From Litorimonas sp965205225 (GTDB lineage Bacteria > Pseudomonadota > Alphaproteobacteria > Caulobacterales > Maricaulaceae), in contig CBDBFZ010000003.1 of assembly GCA_965205225.1 (NCBI GenBank), forward strand, positions 930,001-994,000: a DNA stretch of 64,000 bases. The letters are read 5' to 3'. Position 1 is the first letter of the stretch. The number at the start of each line of letters is the position of its first letter. The position numbers and the translations under genes are program-made. The notes under the pieces were generated by a model, which saw only the letters and a program-made list of their open reading frames with translations, searched no databases and was not told the DNA's origin. This document shows positions 9,657-18,929 of the stretch, piece after piece.

Positions 9657-9669
9657 CGCTGGCCATAGG

Positions 9670-10281
9670 CTAATTGAGGGTCTGTGCGCCCCAGAGTGTG
9701 TGTCTCGGGGTGAACCCCTTGATCCCGTTTTGGGTGCGGACCCGGCAGAATGCCGTGTCCTGACAGTCTCCCAGATGGACGAGCGTTCCGCGGGCTATAC
9801 GTGCAATCATCCGGGCGTCCCGGTCGGGTTTTTTGTAAAGCTGGCTGTCGGCCGTGAGGACGGCGAACCGTTTGCCCGACAGGGCCGGTTTGTGAACCCA
9901 TGCTTCATCGCCATGAATATCACTCACTTTACGCCACATTTCGGTCTCCGCAACGACCAATAGTGGCAGGCCGCGGCGTTGATACTGATAGGCGATTGGG
10001 TGATTGCGCGACGGCCCAGTGCGGGCATTGACCTTACCGAATTTGAGACTGACAAAACGGGGCACGTCAAAACCCGACGGCGTGTGGCTCCCACTGACCT
10101 TGTAGATGTTGTTGAGAGGTGCTGCGCTGGCCGCTGGTTCGGTTTGAGTGTTTTCCGTTGACGGTTCATCAGCGCGAACATTGAAGATGGGGAGCGTCAA
10201 CAGGCTGAGGCATAACCCTGCGCTCAATATGTAGCTGAGACGAGGCCGCAATGAGCGGGTCGATTGGAAACCGTGCGACAT
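9670..10281 (-). CDS. Exported bacterial SH3-domain protein
   Basis: 203 residues. An N-terminal signal peptide (hydrophobic core SYILSAGLCLSLLTLPIF, cleavage near VRA-DE) is followed by a Thr/Pro/Ala linker and two SH3-like units: VSLKFGKVNARTGPSRNHP at about residue 77, and a weaker one after FAVLTADSQLYKKPD. This is the SH3_4/SH3_3 layout of periplasmic proteins thought to bind peptidoglycan. The first unit keeps the N-x-R-x-GPS signature. It is divergent from the 2-hydroxyacid dehydrogenase gene, a pairing common in alphaproteobacteria. The precise role is unknown. Confidence 0.82.
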   Translation of the reverse strand: MSHGFQSTRSLRPRLSYILSAGLCLSLLTLPIFNVRADEPSTENTQTEPAASAAPLNNIYKVSGSHTPSGFDVPRFVSLKFGKVNARTGPSRNHPIAYQYQRRGLPLLVVAETEMWRKVSDIHGDEAWVHKPALSGKRFAVLTADSQLYKKPDRDARMIARIARGTLVHLGDCQDTAFCRVRTQNGIKGFTPRHTLWGAQTLN

Positions 10282-10405
10282 GGAGACGGCCCATGGCCTG
10301 ACAGCGTTAAGTCGCGGTTAAGCGAGGTTGATTTCTACCGATTTTGACCTCTTTTGGGCAAGGCGAACCCTTGCGCAGCCACCCATGATCGCGTCAATAG
10401 AGAGT

Positions 10406-11440
10406 ATGCCGAAGCGCCAGACCGACGACAAACAGACAGAGACATCTCGACCGCGGGTCGTCGTGACCCGTCGACTACCTGATCTGGTCGAAGCGCGCAT
10501 GACGGAACTGTTCGACATGGATTTACGGGCCGATGATGCTCCGATGAGCGCAGAGGCTTTGAAAGTGGCGATTGCTGATTGTGATGTGTTCGTACCGACA
10601 GTGACCGATGTGATTGATGCGGACATCATTGCTGCCGCATCAAAACGTTTGCGGCTGATTGCCAATTTTGGCGCTGGAACCAACCATATCGATGTCGCAG
10701 CCGCCCATGTGCGCGGTATTACCGTCACCAATACACCCGACGTCCTGACGGAAGATACGGCTGATCTGGCCATGGGGCTAATATTGGCGGTGCTAAGGCG
10801 GCTGGTGGAAGGTGATCGCCGCCTGCGCGCGGGACAATTCACAGGCTGGGGTCCCACCCATATGCTGGGTCACAGGGTTCGCGGTAAACGGCTCGGTATT
10901 CTCGGCATGGGCCGGATTGGCAGCGCCGTGGCGCGGCGCGCTCATGCCTTTGGTCTGTCCGTACATTATCATAATCGCCAGCGCGTCCCCGACACGATGG
11001 AGCGTGCCCTGGATGCGCGCTGGCATGATACGCTGGAAGATATGCTAGCGGAAATCGAGATTCTTTCGATCAATGCGCCGCTAACCCCCTCGACACGCCA
11101 TCTGATCGATGCTCGCACATTGGCCCTGATGAAACCGGATAGCTATCTGGTGAATACATCGCGCGGCGAGATCATTGACGAAGTGGCTCTGGCGGATGCT
11201 TTGGCGCAGGGTCGTCTCGCCGGTGCAGGGCTGGATGTTTATGAGAACGAACCGAAACCGCACCCTGCGCTTCTCGGTCTCGAAAATGTGATTCTCGCTC
11301 CGCACATCGGATCTGCTACGCATACAAGCCGGCGCGAAATGGGGGAAAAAGTTCTGATCAATATTCGTGCCCATATTGATAATCACGCCTGCCCGGACCG
11401 GGTTCTTCCGCCGGGCGCGCGCCTGTCTCTCGCATCATAG
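10406..11440 (+). CDS. D-isomer-specific 2-hydroxyacid dehydrogenase (glyoxylate/hydroxypyruvate reductase type)
   Basis: About 344 residues from ATG 10406; in-frame ATGs at 10385 and 10328 would add 7 or 26 residues and have no better ribosome site. The enzyme reduces 2-keto acids such as glyoxylate or hydroxypyruvate with NAD(P)H. The NAD-binding signature GKRLGILGMGRIGSAVARRA is clear. The catalytic Arg is in NTSRGEIID, the Glu in DVYENEPKPHP and the His in LAPHIGSATHTSRREM. The substrate cannot be fixed from sequence. GhrA/GyaR-type proteins are the nearest named relatives. Confidence 0.9.
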   Translation: MPKRQTDDKQTETSRPRVVVTRRLPDLVEARMTELFDMDLRADDAPMSAEALKVAIADCDVFVPTVTDVIDADIIAAASKRLRLIANFGAGTNHIDVAAAHVRGITVTNTPDVLTEDTADLAMGLILAVLRRLVEGDRRLRAGQFTGWGPTHMLGHRVRGKRLGILGMGRIGSAVARRAHAFGLSVHYHNRQRVPDTMERALDARWHDTLEDMLAEIEILSINAPLTPSTRHLIDARTLALMKPDSYLVNTSRGEIIDEVALADALAQGRLAGAGLDVYENEPKPHPALLGLENVILAPHIGSATHTSRREMGEKVLINIRAHIDNHACPDRVLPPGARLSLAS

Positions 11441-11484
11441 GCTTCGTCCGATTGGCGGGGCATTATTTCACAGAAAGCCGACTT

Positions 11485-12426
11485 ATGACCAAAACCACCC
11501 TTTTTTTGAGCGCGACATTGCTGATTGCCTTTTCCGCACAACATCCCGCAATTGCGCACGATCAGAGCGCTCACACGGTTGAGCGCGAAGCGTCCAGAGA
11601 TCTAAAACTGACGGTCGAGACGATTGCCGATAATCTTCATGTTCTGTTTGGCCCAGGCGGAAATATCGGCGTGAGTTCCGGACCGGACGGTGTCGTGCTG
11701 ATTGACGATAAATTTTCCCGCAATGCGGAGGAAATTCTCTACCACGTCTCCCAGATTGCGGGTGAGAATGACGACCTCCTTTTCGTCATCAATACGCATC
11801 TGCATGGCGATCATACGGGCTCCAACCCGGAGATGAAGCAAGCAGGCGCTCTAATCATGGCTCATGACAATGTGCGCACTCGCATGGGCACAAGCTATAT
11901 GAACAAGGCGTTTGGGCGGACGGTCGAGGCGAAAGACACGGATTTCTGGCCGGTCGTCACCTTCAGCGATCAGGCCAGCCTGCATTTCAACGGCATCACT
12001 GTACGGGCAGTTCATACACCGTCGAGTCATACGGATGGTGATTCCATCGTCGTCTTCGAAGAGCCGAATGCGATCCATATGGGTGACAATTTATTTCTTG
12101 GCATGTTCCCCTTTGTGGATGTGGATTCAGGCGGCTCGATGGGCGGGATGATTGCGGCTCATGATGCAGCGCTTGCGATTGCCGACGATGCGACAATCAT
12201 CATTCCTGGCCATGGACCGATCACGGATAAGGCGGGACTGCAGACGTCCCGCGACACGCTGCAGACCATCTTTGATCGCGTGCGAGTGCGTAAAGAGGCT
12301 GGAGACAGTTTGCAATCCGTCATCGATGCCGCTCCGCTTGATGACATGGCGGATATGGCCGGCTTCATCAATCAGGCCGGAATCATCACGGCAGCTTGGC
12401 GCTCACTAGGCGGCGAGATCGACTAA
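11485..12426 (+). CDS. Exported metallo-beta-lactamase-fold hydrolase
   Basis: 313 residues. A signal peptide (MTKTTLFLSATLLIAFSA, cleavage near AIA-HD) precedes an MBL-fold domain. The zinc motif is H105-x-H107-x-D109-H110 in NTHLHGDHTGSN. Further metal ligands are the His in HTPSSHTDGDS and the His in IIPGHGPI, and FEEPNAIHMGDNLF is also typical. The start at 11485 is chosen because the upstream codons would displace the signal peptide. Periplasmic location is inferred; the substrate is unknown. Family members include periplasmic beta-lactamase-like and QPS/SoxH-type hydrolases, so antibiotic hydrolysis should not be assumed. Confidence 0.88.
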   Translation: MTKTTLFLSATLLIAFSAQHPAIAHDQSAHTVEREASRDLKLTVETIADNLHVLFGPGGNIGVSSGPDGVVLIDDKFSRNAEEILYHVSQIAGENDDLLFVINTHLHGDHTGSNPEMKQAGALIMAHDNVRTRMGTSYMNKAFGRTVEAKDTDFWPVVTFSDQASLHFNGITVRAVHTPSSHTDGDSIVVFEEPNAIHMGDNLFLGMFPFVDVDSGGSMGGMIAAHDAALAIADDATIIIPGHGPITDKAGLQTSRDTLQTIFDRVRVRKEAGDSLQSVIDAAPLDDMADMAGFINQAGIITAAWRSLGGEID

Positions 12427-12441
12427 AACGGGGCTGGCCGC

Positions 12442-12909
12442 TTAGGGCCTTTCCTCAACCAGAGGGAAGGCCGCGCGGCTCTTGACCATGCCATAGGCAA
12501 AGCTCGTATCAATCGACCCAATGCCGTCGATACGTTGCAACTCGTTGCGGACGAAGCGCTCATAGTCGCGCAAATCCGCAACCATGACCCGCAACAAATA
12601 GTCCCATTGTCCTGTCATGACATGGCATTCGACGATGCTGTCATTGGTTTGAACCTTGGCCTCAAACGCATTGACCGTGTTTTCTCCATGGTGCTCCAGC
12701 CTGATGCGAATGAAGACCGTGACCGGCAGGCCGTACAGATCCGGGTCAACTTCCGCATGATAACCGCGAATGACACCGGACTGTTCCAGCGCCTTTAACC
12801 GCCGCAAGCAGGGGGAGGGCGACAGGCCGACATGATCAGCCAGTTCGCGATTGCTCAGTCGACCGTCGCGCTGCAGTGTCCTGACGATTTTTCGATCAAT
12901 TGGATCCAT
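12442..12909 (-). CDS. Lrp/AsnC-family transcriptional regulator
   Basis: 155 residues. The N-terminal winged helix-turn-helix (MDPIDRKIVRTLQRDGRLSN to PSPCLRRLKALEQSGVIRGY) is followed by the RAM amino-acid-binding domain, with the VECHVMTGQWDYLLRVMVAD segment typical of Lrp. It is divergent from the methionine gamma-lyase gene across 108 bp, the same arrangement as the Lrp-type regulator MdeR with mdeA in Pseudomonas putida. That makes it a likely local activator that senses L-methionine or another amino acid. The ligand is inferred from context only. Confidence 0.92.
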   Translation of the reverse strand: MDPIDRKIVRTLQRDGRLSNRELADHVGLSPSPCLRRLKALEQSGVIRGYHAEVDPDLYGLPVTVFIRIRLEHHGENTVNAFEAKVQTNDSIVECHVMTGQWDYLLRVMVADLRDYERFVRNELQRIDGIGSIDTSFAYGMVKSRAAFPLVEERP

Positions 12910-13017
12910 AATTGGTACATCATGCTAAATTAAATGATTATACTTACTTAATAACACGATAATTTCAATAAAAATAGAATAGTTTGTTTTCACGGAAATG
13001 GATCGGGAGAGAGATCT
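12910..13017. promoter_or_regulatory. Divergent promoter region, lrp-like regulator / megL
   Basis: A 108-bp AT-rich spacer in an otherwise GC-rich neighbourhood (ttaaatgattatacttacttaataac and following A/T tracts), as expected for an Lrp-family operator zone. A purine-rich Shine-Dalgarno (gggagagag) precedes the megL ATG. No single operator can be defined by eye. Confidence 0.6.
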
Positions 13018-14241
13018 ATGCATCATGCAAACAGGTCGGCTGGCTTCGCGACACGGGCGATCCATCATGGCTATAACCCGCTTAATCATGACGGGTCATT
13101 AGTGCCGCCTGTGCATATGACATCGACATTCGTCTTTGACACTGCAGAGGCGGGCGGCGCCATCTTTGCGGGCGAGGCACCTGGCCATGTTTATTCACGC
13201 ATTTCCAATCCGACCCTGGATTTGCTGGAACAGCGCATGGCGAACCTTGAGGGCGCGCAGGCGGGCCTTGCAACGGGGTCTGGTATCGGGGCGATTACGG
13301 CGACGCTCTGGACGCTGGTTGAGCCGGGTGATGAGATTATCGTCGACACGACTCTTTATGGCTGTACTTTCTCGTTCCTGCATCATGGTCTGGAGCGGTT
13401 CGGCGTGACTGTAACGCATTGCGACCTGACCGACCCGGATGCACTTCGAGCCGCAATCAGCGCGCAAACAAAGGTCGTCTATTTTGAAACTCCGGCCAAT
13501 CCAAATATGCGTCTGGTTGATATTTCTGCGATCTCCGCAATCGCCAGAGCAGTCGGCTCGCTGGTTATGGTCGATAATACCTATGCGACGCCCGTTCTGA
13601 CACGGCCGATGGAACATGGCGCAGATTTGATCGTTCATTCGGCGACGAAATATCTGGGCGGACATGGGGATCTGGTTGGCGGGATCATTGTGGGACATCG
13701 CGAGTTGATCGACCGGATCCGTCTTTATGGGCTCAAGGATATGACGGGTTCCGTGATGGCGCCGATGACGGCCATGCTGATTTTGCGCGGGCTCAAAACA
13801 TTGGAACTGCGCATGGAGCGCCATTGTGCAAGTGCAGTGCGCGTGGCCGATGCGCTGGCGGCACATCCCGCGGTTGCCCGGGTGCTCTATCCCGGGCTGC
13901 CGAACTTCGAGCAGTGGGCCTTGGCCGAACGCCAGATGGCGGCGCCGGGCGGTATGATTGCGTTGGAACTGCATGGTGGCATGGCGGCGGGAACCGCGAT
14001 GATCGACAAGCTGTCGATGATCCATTGCGCTGTGTCTCTGGGCGATGCTGAAACTCTGATCCAGCATCCAGCCAGCATGACCCATAGCCCCTACACGCCA
14101 GAGGAGAGATCCCGCCACGGGATCTCCGATGGTCTTGTCCGCCTGTCCGTCGGATTAGAGGCCGCTGATGATATCATTGAAGATTTGATGATGTCCCTGG
14201 ATAGTCTCTCAAGGCCCATCCAGCTAGAGGCGGCAGAGTAG
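13018..14241 (+). CDS. megL: Methionine gamma-lyase
   Basis: 407 residues, Cys/Met-metabolism PLP family. It degrades L-methionine to methanethiol, 2-oxobutyrate and ammonia. Residues that define methionine gamma-lyase fall at the same numbers as in the Pseudomonas putida enzyme: Y59 and R61 (VYSRISNP), Y114 and C116 (TTLYGC), the PLP lysine K211 (SATKYLGGHGD), and K240-D241 (GLKDMTGS). The active-site cysteine C116 separates it from cystathionine gamma-synthase and beta-lyase, which lack it. It is transcribed away from an Lrp-family gene that probably controls it. Confidence 0.93.
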   Translation: MHHANRSAGFATRAIHHGYNPLNHDGSLVPPVHMTSTFVFDTAEAGGAIFAGEAPGHVYSRISNPTLDLLEQRMANLEGAQAGLATGSGIGAITATLWTLVEPGDEIIVDTTLYGCTFSFLHHGLERFGVTVTHCDLTDPDALRAAISAQTKVVYFETPANPNMRLVDISAISAIARAVGSLVMVDNTYATPVLTRPMEHGADLIVHSATKYLGGHGDLVGGIIVGHRELIDRIRLYGLKDMTGSVMAPMTAMLILRGLKTLELRMERHCASAVRVADALAAHPAVARVLYPGLPNFEQWALAERQMAAPGGMIALELHGGMAAGTAMIDKLSMIHCAVSLGDAETLIQHPASMTHSPYTPEERSRHGISDGLVRLSVGLEAADDIIEDLMMSLDSLSRPIQLEAAE

Positions 14242-14273
14242 CCGCGGCTGCCGATCATCATTCCGGTCCTAGC

Positions 14274-14855
14274 TCACTGCGCCAGCAAATGGTCGATCAG
14301 GGCTAAGGCTTCCTCGCTGGCCCAATCGGCCTCACCCGGCAGACGAGCTACTTCCCGGCCATGCCTGTCATAGAGGACGGAGGTTGGGAAACCGGGCAGT
14401 TCTAGCTGCGCGCTCATGGCGTAAGTCGAATCATGGATAAGCGGAAGATCGCTCAGGCCCATATGTTCATAAAATTCCGCAGCGTCATTGAAGATTCGGT
14501 CAAAACTGATCGGAACGACGGCAAAATCCTCCCCGCCCCTGAGTCGCTCCAATTCGTCCAGGCTTGGCATCTCCGCAACGCAGGGCGGACACCAGGTTGC
14601 CCAGCCATTTACCAGGATGACCTGGCCTCGATAGTCAGTCAAGCTGACCTTGCCCTGCGGCGTGCTCAGGCTGAGTATGGGTTGAGCAGGAGGTGCATCC
14701 AGCGAGGTCAGTTTTGAGAGTGACCCCACAGCAAATCGATCCAGCGCCCCTTCCGGCGCTTGGCAGGCCTTCACGACGACTAAGCCAACCGCTAGGAGTC
14801 CGCCAAAGAGCAACAGTTTGATGGCATTGGCCAAGGTAAACCAGGACGTGAACAT
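14274..14855 (-). CDS. tlpA: TlpA-like membrane-anchored thioredoxin
   Basis: About 193 residues. An N-terminal transmembrane anchor (AIKLLLFGGLLAVGLVVV) precedes a periplasmic thioredoxin fold with the active site WCPPC (C89 and C92 from the ATG at 14855) and the cis-proline segment ELPGFPTSVLYD. The TlpA family reduces disulfides during cytochrome maturation or protects secreted thiols. The ATG at 14855 is preferred over the upstream TTG at 14861. Its start codon lies within the same CATG as the argH start, so the two genes diverge from overlapping start codons, an arrangement seen in other alphaproteobacteria. Confidence 0.9.
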   Translation of the reverse strand: MFTSWFTLANAIKLLLFGGLLAVGLVVVKACQAPEGALDRFAVGSLSKLTSLDAPPAQPILSLSTPQGKVSLTDYRGQVILVNGWATWCPPCVAEMPSLDELERLRGGEDFAVVPISFDRIFNDAAEFYEHMGLSDLPLIHDSTYAMSAQLELPGFPTSVLYDRHGREVARLPGEADWASEEALALIDHLLAQ

Positions 14856-16263
14856 GAGCAATGAAATAGGGTGTCAGGACAGCAAAGGCCAGAGCATGTG
14901 GGACGGGCGTTTCAGCGCGCGGCCGTCGGACATCATGCAGGCCATTAATGTTTCCATCGGGTTTGATCAGAAACTGGCCACCGAAGATATTGCCGGATCC
15001 AAGGCGCATGCGACCATGTTGGCCCAACAGGGAATCATTTCAGAGACTGATGGTGATGCGATCCTGTCCGGACTGGACGCTATTCTTTCCGAGATTGAGG
15101 CGGGTGAGTTTCCGTTTTCGGACGAGTTGGAAGATATTCACCTGAATGTTGAAGCCCGGCTCAAAGAGCGGATCGGTGAGGCCGGAGGACGGCTTCATAC
15201 GGGCCGGTCTCGCAATGACCAGGTCGCTACGGATTTCCGCCTCTGGACCCGTAAATCGCTGGATCTGTTCGATCATCTGCTTACGGACCTGATGAGCGCA
15301 TTGCTGGATCAGGCTGGCGCCCATGCCGACACAATTATGCCGGGCTTCACCCACCTGCAGAGCGCGCAGCCTGTGACGTTCGGCCACCATATGATGGCTT
15401 ATCTGGAAATGTTTGCGCGGGACCGAAGCCGGATGCGCGATTGCCGCGTTCGGATGAATGAAAGCCCGCTCGGCGCAGCGGCGCTGGCCGGAACGCCCTA
15501 TCCAATTGATCGGGATATGACGGCAGAGACTCTGGGGTTTGATCGGCCGATGGCGAACTCACTGGACGCGGTGAGCGCGCGCGATTTTGCGCTCGAAGCG
15601 CTGTCAGCAGCATCAATCTGTGCGACACATCTTTCGCGTCTGGCCGAAGAGATCGTGATCTGGACGTCGGCGCAGTTCCGTTTCATCGCACTGTCAGATG
15701 CCTTTACAACGGGCTCGTCCATCATGCCGCAAAAGCGCAATCCGGATGCAGCGGAGCTGGTCCGTGCGAAAGTGGGTCGGATCATGGGCAGCCTGACCGC
15801 ATTGATGATTGTGATGAAAGGCCTGCCGCTCGCCTATTCTAAGGACATGCAGGAAGATAAAGAGCCCGTGTTCGAAGCGTTCGAATCGCTTGAATTGGCC
15901 CTGCGCGCCATGGCTGGCATGGTCCGTGACATGGTTCCGAATGAAACGCGGCTGGCAGAGGCTGCTGGCGCCGGGTTTTCGACAGCGACGGACATAGCCG
16001 ATTGGCTGGTAATGCATCTAAATATGCCATTCCGCGACGCGCATCATGTCACCGGCCGCATCGTCGCTCTGGCAGAAGAGAAAGGCCTGACGCTCGAAGG
16101 GTTGGCGCTCTCAGACATGCAAGCCGTCGAACCGAGTATCACGGAGGATATTGTCTCCGTGCTCAGTCCGCTCGCCTCAGCGTCCAGCCGGATGAGCTAT
16201 GGCGGCACCGCGCCGGACCGCGTACGTGAGCAGGTGAAGCGATGGCGGTCAGAACTTTCATAA
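14854..16263 (+). CDS. argH: Argininosuccinate lyase
   Basis: 469 residues. It splits argininosuccinate into arginine and fumarate, the last step of arginine synthesis. The family signature GSSIMPQKRNPD is present with the catalytic serine in the flexible loop. HTGRSRNDQVATD, GFTHLQSAQPVTFGHH and the N-terminal MWDGRFS complete the fumarase/aspartase superfamily pattern. The start at 14854 is chosen for its Shine-Dalgarno AGGA seven bases upstream; a longer frame from 14818 would extend into the tlpA coding region. In related genomes argH usually sits directly before the lipoprotein-lysA pair, but here it lies 9 kb away. Confidence 0.96.
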   Translation: MSNEIGCQDSKGQSMWDGRFSARPSDIMQAINVSIGFDQKLATEDIAGSKAHATMLAQQGIISETDGDAILSGLDAILSEIEAGEFPFSDELEDIHLNVEARLKERIGEAGGRLHTGRSRNDQVATDFRLWTRKSLDLFDHLLTDLMSALLDQAGAHADTIMPGFTHLQSAQPVTFGHHMMAYLEMFARDRSRMRDCRVRMNESPLGAAALAGTPYPIDRDMTAETLGFDRPMANSLDAVSARDFALEALSAASICATHLSRLAEEIVIWTSAQFRFIALSDAFTTGSSIMPQKRNPDAAELVRAKVGRIMGSLTALMIVMKGLPLAYSKDMQEDKEPVFEAFESLELALRAMAGMVRDMVPNETRLAEAAGAGFSTATDIADWLVMHLNMPFRDAHHVTGRIVALAEEKGLTLEGLALSDMQAVEPSITEDIVSVLSPLASASSRMSYGGTAPDRVREQVKRWRSELS

Positions 16264-16376
16264 ATGCGCTTATGGGAGGTACGGTCCCTTTAGTTTTGCA
16301 AACAATTCCGATTTACATTCTCTCGAAGATTATTATTGCGAGGTGTTCTCAAGAAGGAAGAAGCTCTCCGTATTGT

Positions 16377-16649
16377 TTAAATCAGCCTATGTTGTGGCGA
16401 TCGCTGCAGTACCGAGCTTGACCATGGCGCAAAGCCAATCACATAGGCCTGCGCTTTAGTGAATGTTGTCCAGTCGGTGATCAAACTGCGAACCTGCGGG
16501 GCCGATGGATAATCCGGCGGCATGGCTTGCGTGGTGATCTTGATGACAGCCGCACAATCGACGGCCTGATTATAGTCGGCAGCATTGGCGGGACCGGTGA
16601 GAATCATTGCGAGGATGGCGGCCAGCGCGAAGGGGCGTAACAGGGTCAT
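16377..16649 (-). CDS. Small exported protein of unknown function
   Basis: About 90 residues from ATG 16649, with GGAG nine bases upstream. The N-terminus MTLLRPFALAAILAMILTG..ANA is a clear signal peptide with cleavage before ADYN. The mature part of about 65 residues has one cysteine and no recognised domain. The C-terminal end (SSSVLQRSPQHRLI) looks atypical and may reflect a frameshift. It stands alone between argH and glgB. Confidence 0.55.
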   Translation of the reverse strand: MTLLRPFALAAILAMILTGPANAADYNQAVDCAAVIKITTQAMPPDYPSAPQVRSLITDWTTFTKAQAYVIGFAPWSSSVLQRSPQHRLI

Positions 16650-16733
16650 AATGGGCGCTCCAGATCGAGGATGCCGCAATAAAGGTTCAAGGTTGCTACA
16701 CAGGCAAGTGGCAAATCCCGTTAGGTGGATGGC

Positions 16734-18926
16734 CTAGGCCGGAGCCTGGAACCAGACGGTGGAGAGTGGCGGTAGGTTGATTTGCAGATGTTGTGGATGG
16801 CCGTGCCAATCCGTCGCCGCCGTTTCGCGCGCGCCGAGATTGCCAATACCGGACCCGCCATAATGGCTGGCATCAGTATTGAGAACCTCTGCCCATCGAC
16901 CTGCGCTTGGTACACCAATGCGGTAGTCCATGCGCGGCACGGGGGAGAAATTACAGACGCAGAGCAGCGGCTTTGACCACTCCGCATCCCAACGCAGAAA
17001 AGCGATCACATTATCGGCCTGCGCCCCGCCTTCGACCCATTCGAAGCCGGATGGGTCGAAATCCAATTCGTGTAGAGCAGCGATATGACGATAGTGCTGA
17101 TTCAAATCCGATATCAGTGACGCGACCTGGGCATGCGGTTCAGATCGCGCCTGGTCCCAGCTGAGCTGATCATCTGCTTTCCATTCGTCCCATTGTGCGA
17201 ATTCACACCCCATGAAAAGCAGTTTCTTGCCGGGATGAGCCCACATGAAACCGTAATAGGCGCGCAGATTGGCGAATTTCCGCCAGTCATCTCCCGGCAT
17301 TTTCGAAATCAGGCTGCCCTTGCCGTGCACAACTTCATCATGGCTGAGAGGCAGAAGGTAGTTTTCGCTGAAAGCATAATCGATCCCAAAGGTCATTTTA
17401 TGGTGATGAAAGCGCCGATGCACCGGATCTTCGTGCATATATTCCAGCGTATCGTTCATCCAGCCCATGTTCCATTTATAGCCAAAGCCGAGCCCGCCAT
17501 TATCTGTGGGTTGGGACACGCCCGGCCAGGCCGTGCTTTCTTCCGCCACAGTCATCACACCGTCGAGCGTGAGGTAAGCATCGCGGTTCATGGCCTGTAG
17601 GAAGCGGACGGCATCCCAATTCTGATTGCCGCCATCATTATTGGGAATCCACTCGCCCTGTTTGCGGGAATAATCGAGATAGAGCATGCTTGCGACCGCG
17701 TCGACGCGCAGCCCGTCCAGATGATATTCCTCCAGCCAGAACCGGGCATTGCTGATCAGATAGTTGACGATTTCCTGACGACCAAAGTTGAAAATCAGCG
17801 TGTTCCAGTCGGGATGTAAGCCCTGTTTTGGATCAGCATGTTCATAGAGATAAGTTCCGTCAAACTGGCCAAGGCCATGTTCGTCGGATGGGAAGTGCGC
17901 AGGAACCCAGTCCAGCAATATGCCGATATTCGCTTCGTGGAACGCCTCGACAAAGTTTCTAAATTCAGCGGGTGTTCCAAAGCGAGACGTCGGCGCAAAC
18001 AGACCGATCGGTTGATAGCCCCAGCTGCCATCAAATGGATGTTCAGTGATCGGCATCAGCTCAATATGGGTGAAACCATTTTTTTTGACGTAGGGAATCA
18101 GCCGCTCGGCGATCTCACCATAGCTGAGATAGCTGTGAGGTTTGTCGCGCTGCCAACTGCCGAGATGGACTTCATAAACGGAGATCGGCGCGTCGCGTCT
18201 CTGTCTGGGCGCACGGGAGGACATCCATTTTTCATCTGTCCAATTATGCCCAGACAGATCACGCACGACAGAGGCTGAATGGGGCCGGAGTTCAGCGCCG
18301 AATCCGACCGGATCAGACTTGTAGGGGAGCTGGCGTCCGTTTGCATCTCGTATGGCATATTTATAGACTGTGCCTTCGCCTGCGCCTCCGGGACTTTCGG
18401 GAATGAACAGCTCCCAAATGCCTGAACGGCCACGCGTACTCAGCGGATGCTGAGTGCCGTTCCACGCATTGAAATCGGCCACGACCGCGACGCCGCTAGC
18501 ATTGGGCGCCCAGACGGCGAACCGAGTGCCGCGAACACCGTCTCGTTCCATCACATGCGCGCCCAATACGCGGTAGAGATGCTGGTGTCGTCCTTCGGTC
18601 AGTAAATGAAGGTCAAGGTCACCAATGTCGGGTGGGAATGCATAGGGATCGCCGCTGCGATGCTGCAACGTGCCATAATGTGCGATATAGTCATTGTGTT
18701 GGCCGAGCCTGAAAGTCTTGATCCGGCCTTCAAACAGACTGCTATCGCTTATGCGGGTCAGTTCAAGAATCGGTTTTTTATCGCGGGCCTTAATCAACTC
18801 AACCCGATCTGCGCCGGGCTTAAATGTGCGGATGATTGTGTCGGACCCGTCTATATGCGGGCCGAGCAAAGCGAATGGATCACTTAAGGTTCCAGCGTTC
18901 AGCCGATCAATAAGCGCCTCGTCCAT
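16734..18926 (-). CDS. glgB: 1,4-alpha-glucan branching enzyme
   Basis: 730 residues, GH13. It introduces alpha-1,6 branches into glycogen. The N-terminal GlgB domain and CBM48 (RFAVWAPNASGVAVVADFN) precede the catalytic barrel. Visible motifs are the region around DWVPAHFPSDEHGL, the nucleophile Asp in GLRVDAVASMLYLDYSR, the acid/base Glu in VAEESTAWPGV and the LPLSHDEVVHGKGS loop. Length is typical. It follows glgP by 3 bp and is co-transcribed with it. Confidence 0.97.
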   Translation of the reverse strand: MDEALIDRLNAGTLSDPFALLGPHIDGSDTIIRTFKPGADRVELIKARDKKPILELTRISDSSLFEGRIKTFRLGQHNDYIAHYGTLQHRSGDPYAFPPDIGDLDLHLLTEGRHQHLYRVLGAHVMERDGVRGTRFAVWAPNASGVAVVADFNAWNGTQHPLSTRGRSGIWELFIPESPGGAGEGTVYKYAIRDANGRQLPYKSDPVGFGAELRPHSASVVRDLSGHNWTDEKWMSSRAPRQRRDAPISVYEVHLGSWQRDKPHSYLSYGEIAERLIPYVKKNGFTHIELMPITEHPFDGSWGYQPIGLFAPTSRFGTPAEFRNFVEAFHEANIGILLDWVPAHFPSDEHGLGQFDGTYLYEHADPKQGLHPDWNTLIFNFGRQEIVNYLISNARFWLEEYHLDGLRVDAVASMLYLDYSRKQGEWIPNNDGGNQNWDAVRFLQAMNRDAYLTLDGVMTVAEESTAWPGVSQPTDNGGLGFGYKWNMGWMNDTLEYMHEDPVHRRFHHHKMTFGIDYAFSENYLLPLSHDEVVHGKGSLISKMPGDDWRKFANLRAYYGFMWAHPGKKLLFMGCEFAQWDEWKADDQLSWDQARSEPHAQVASLISDLNQHYRHIAALHELDFDPSGFEWVEGGAQADNVIAFLRWDAEWSKPLLCVCNFSPVPRMDYRIGVPSAGRWAEVLNTDASHYGGSGIGNLGARETAATDWHGHPQHLQINLPPLSTVWFQAPA

Positions 18927-18929
18927 GCC

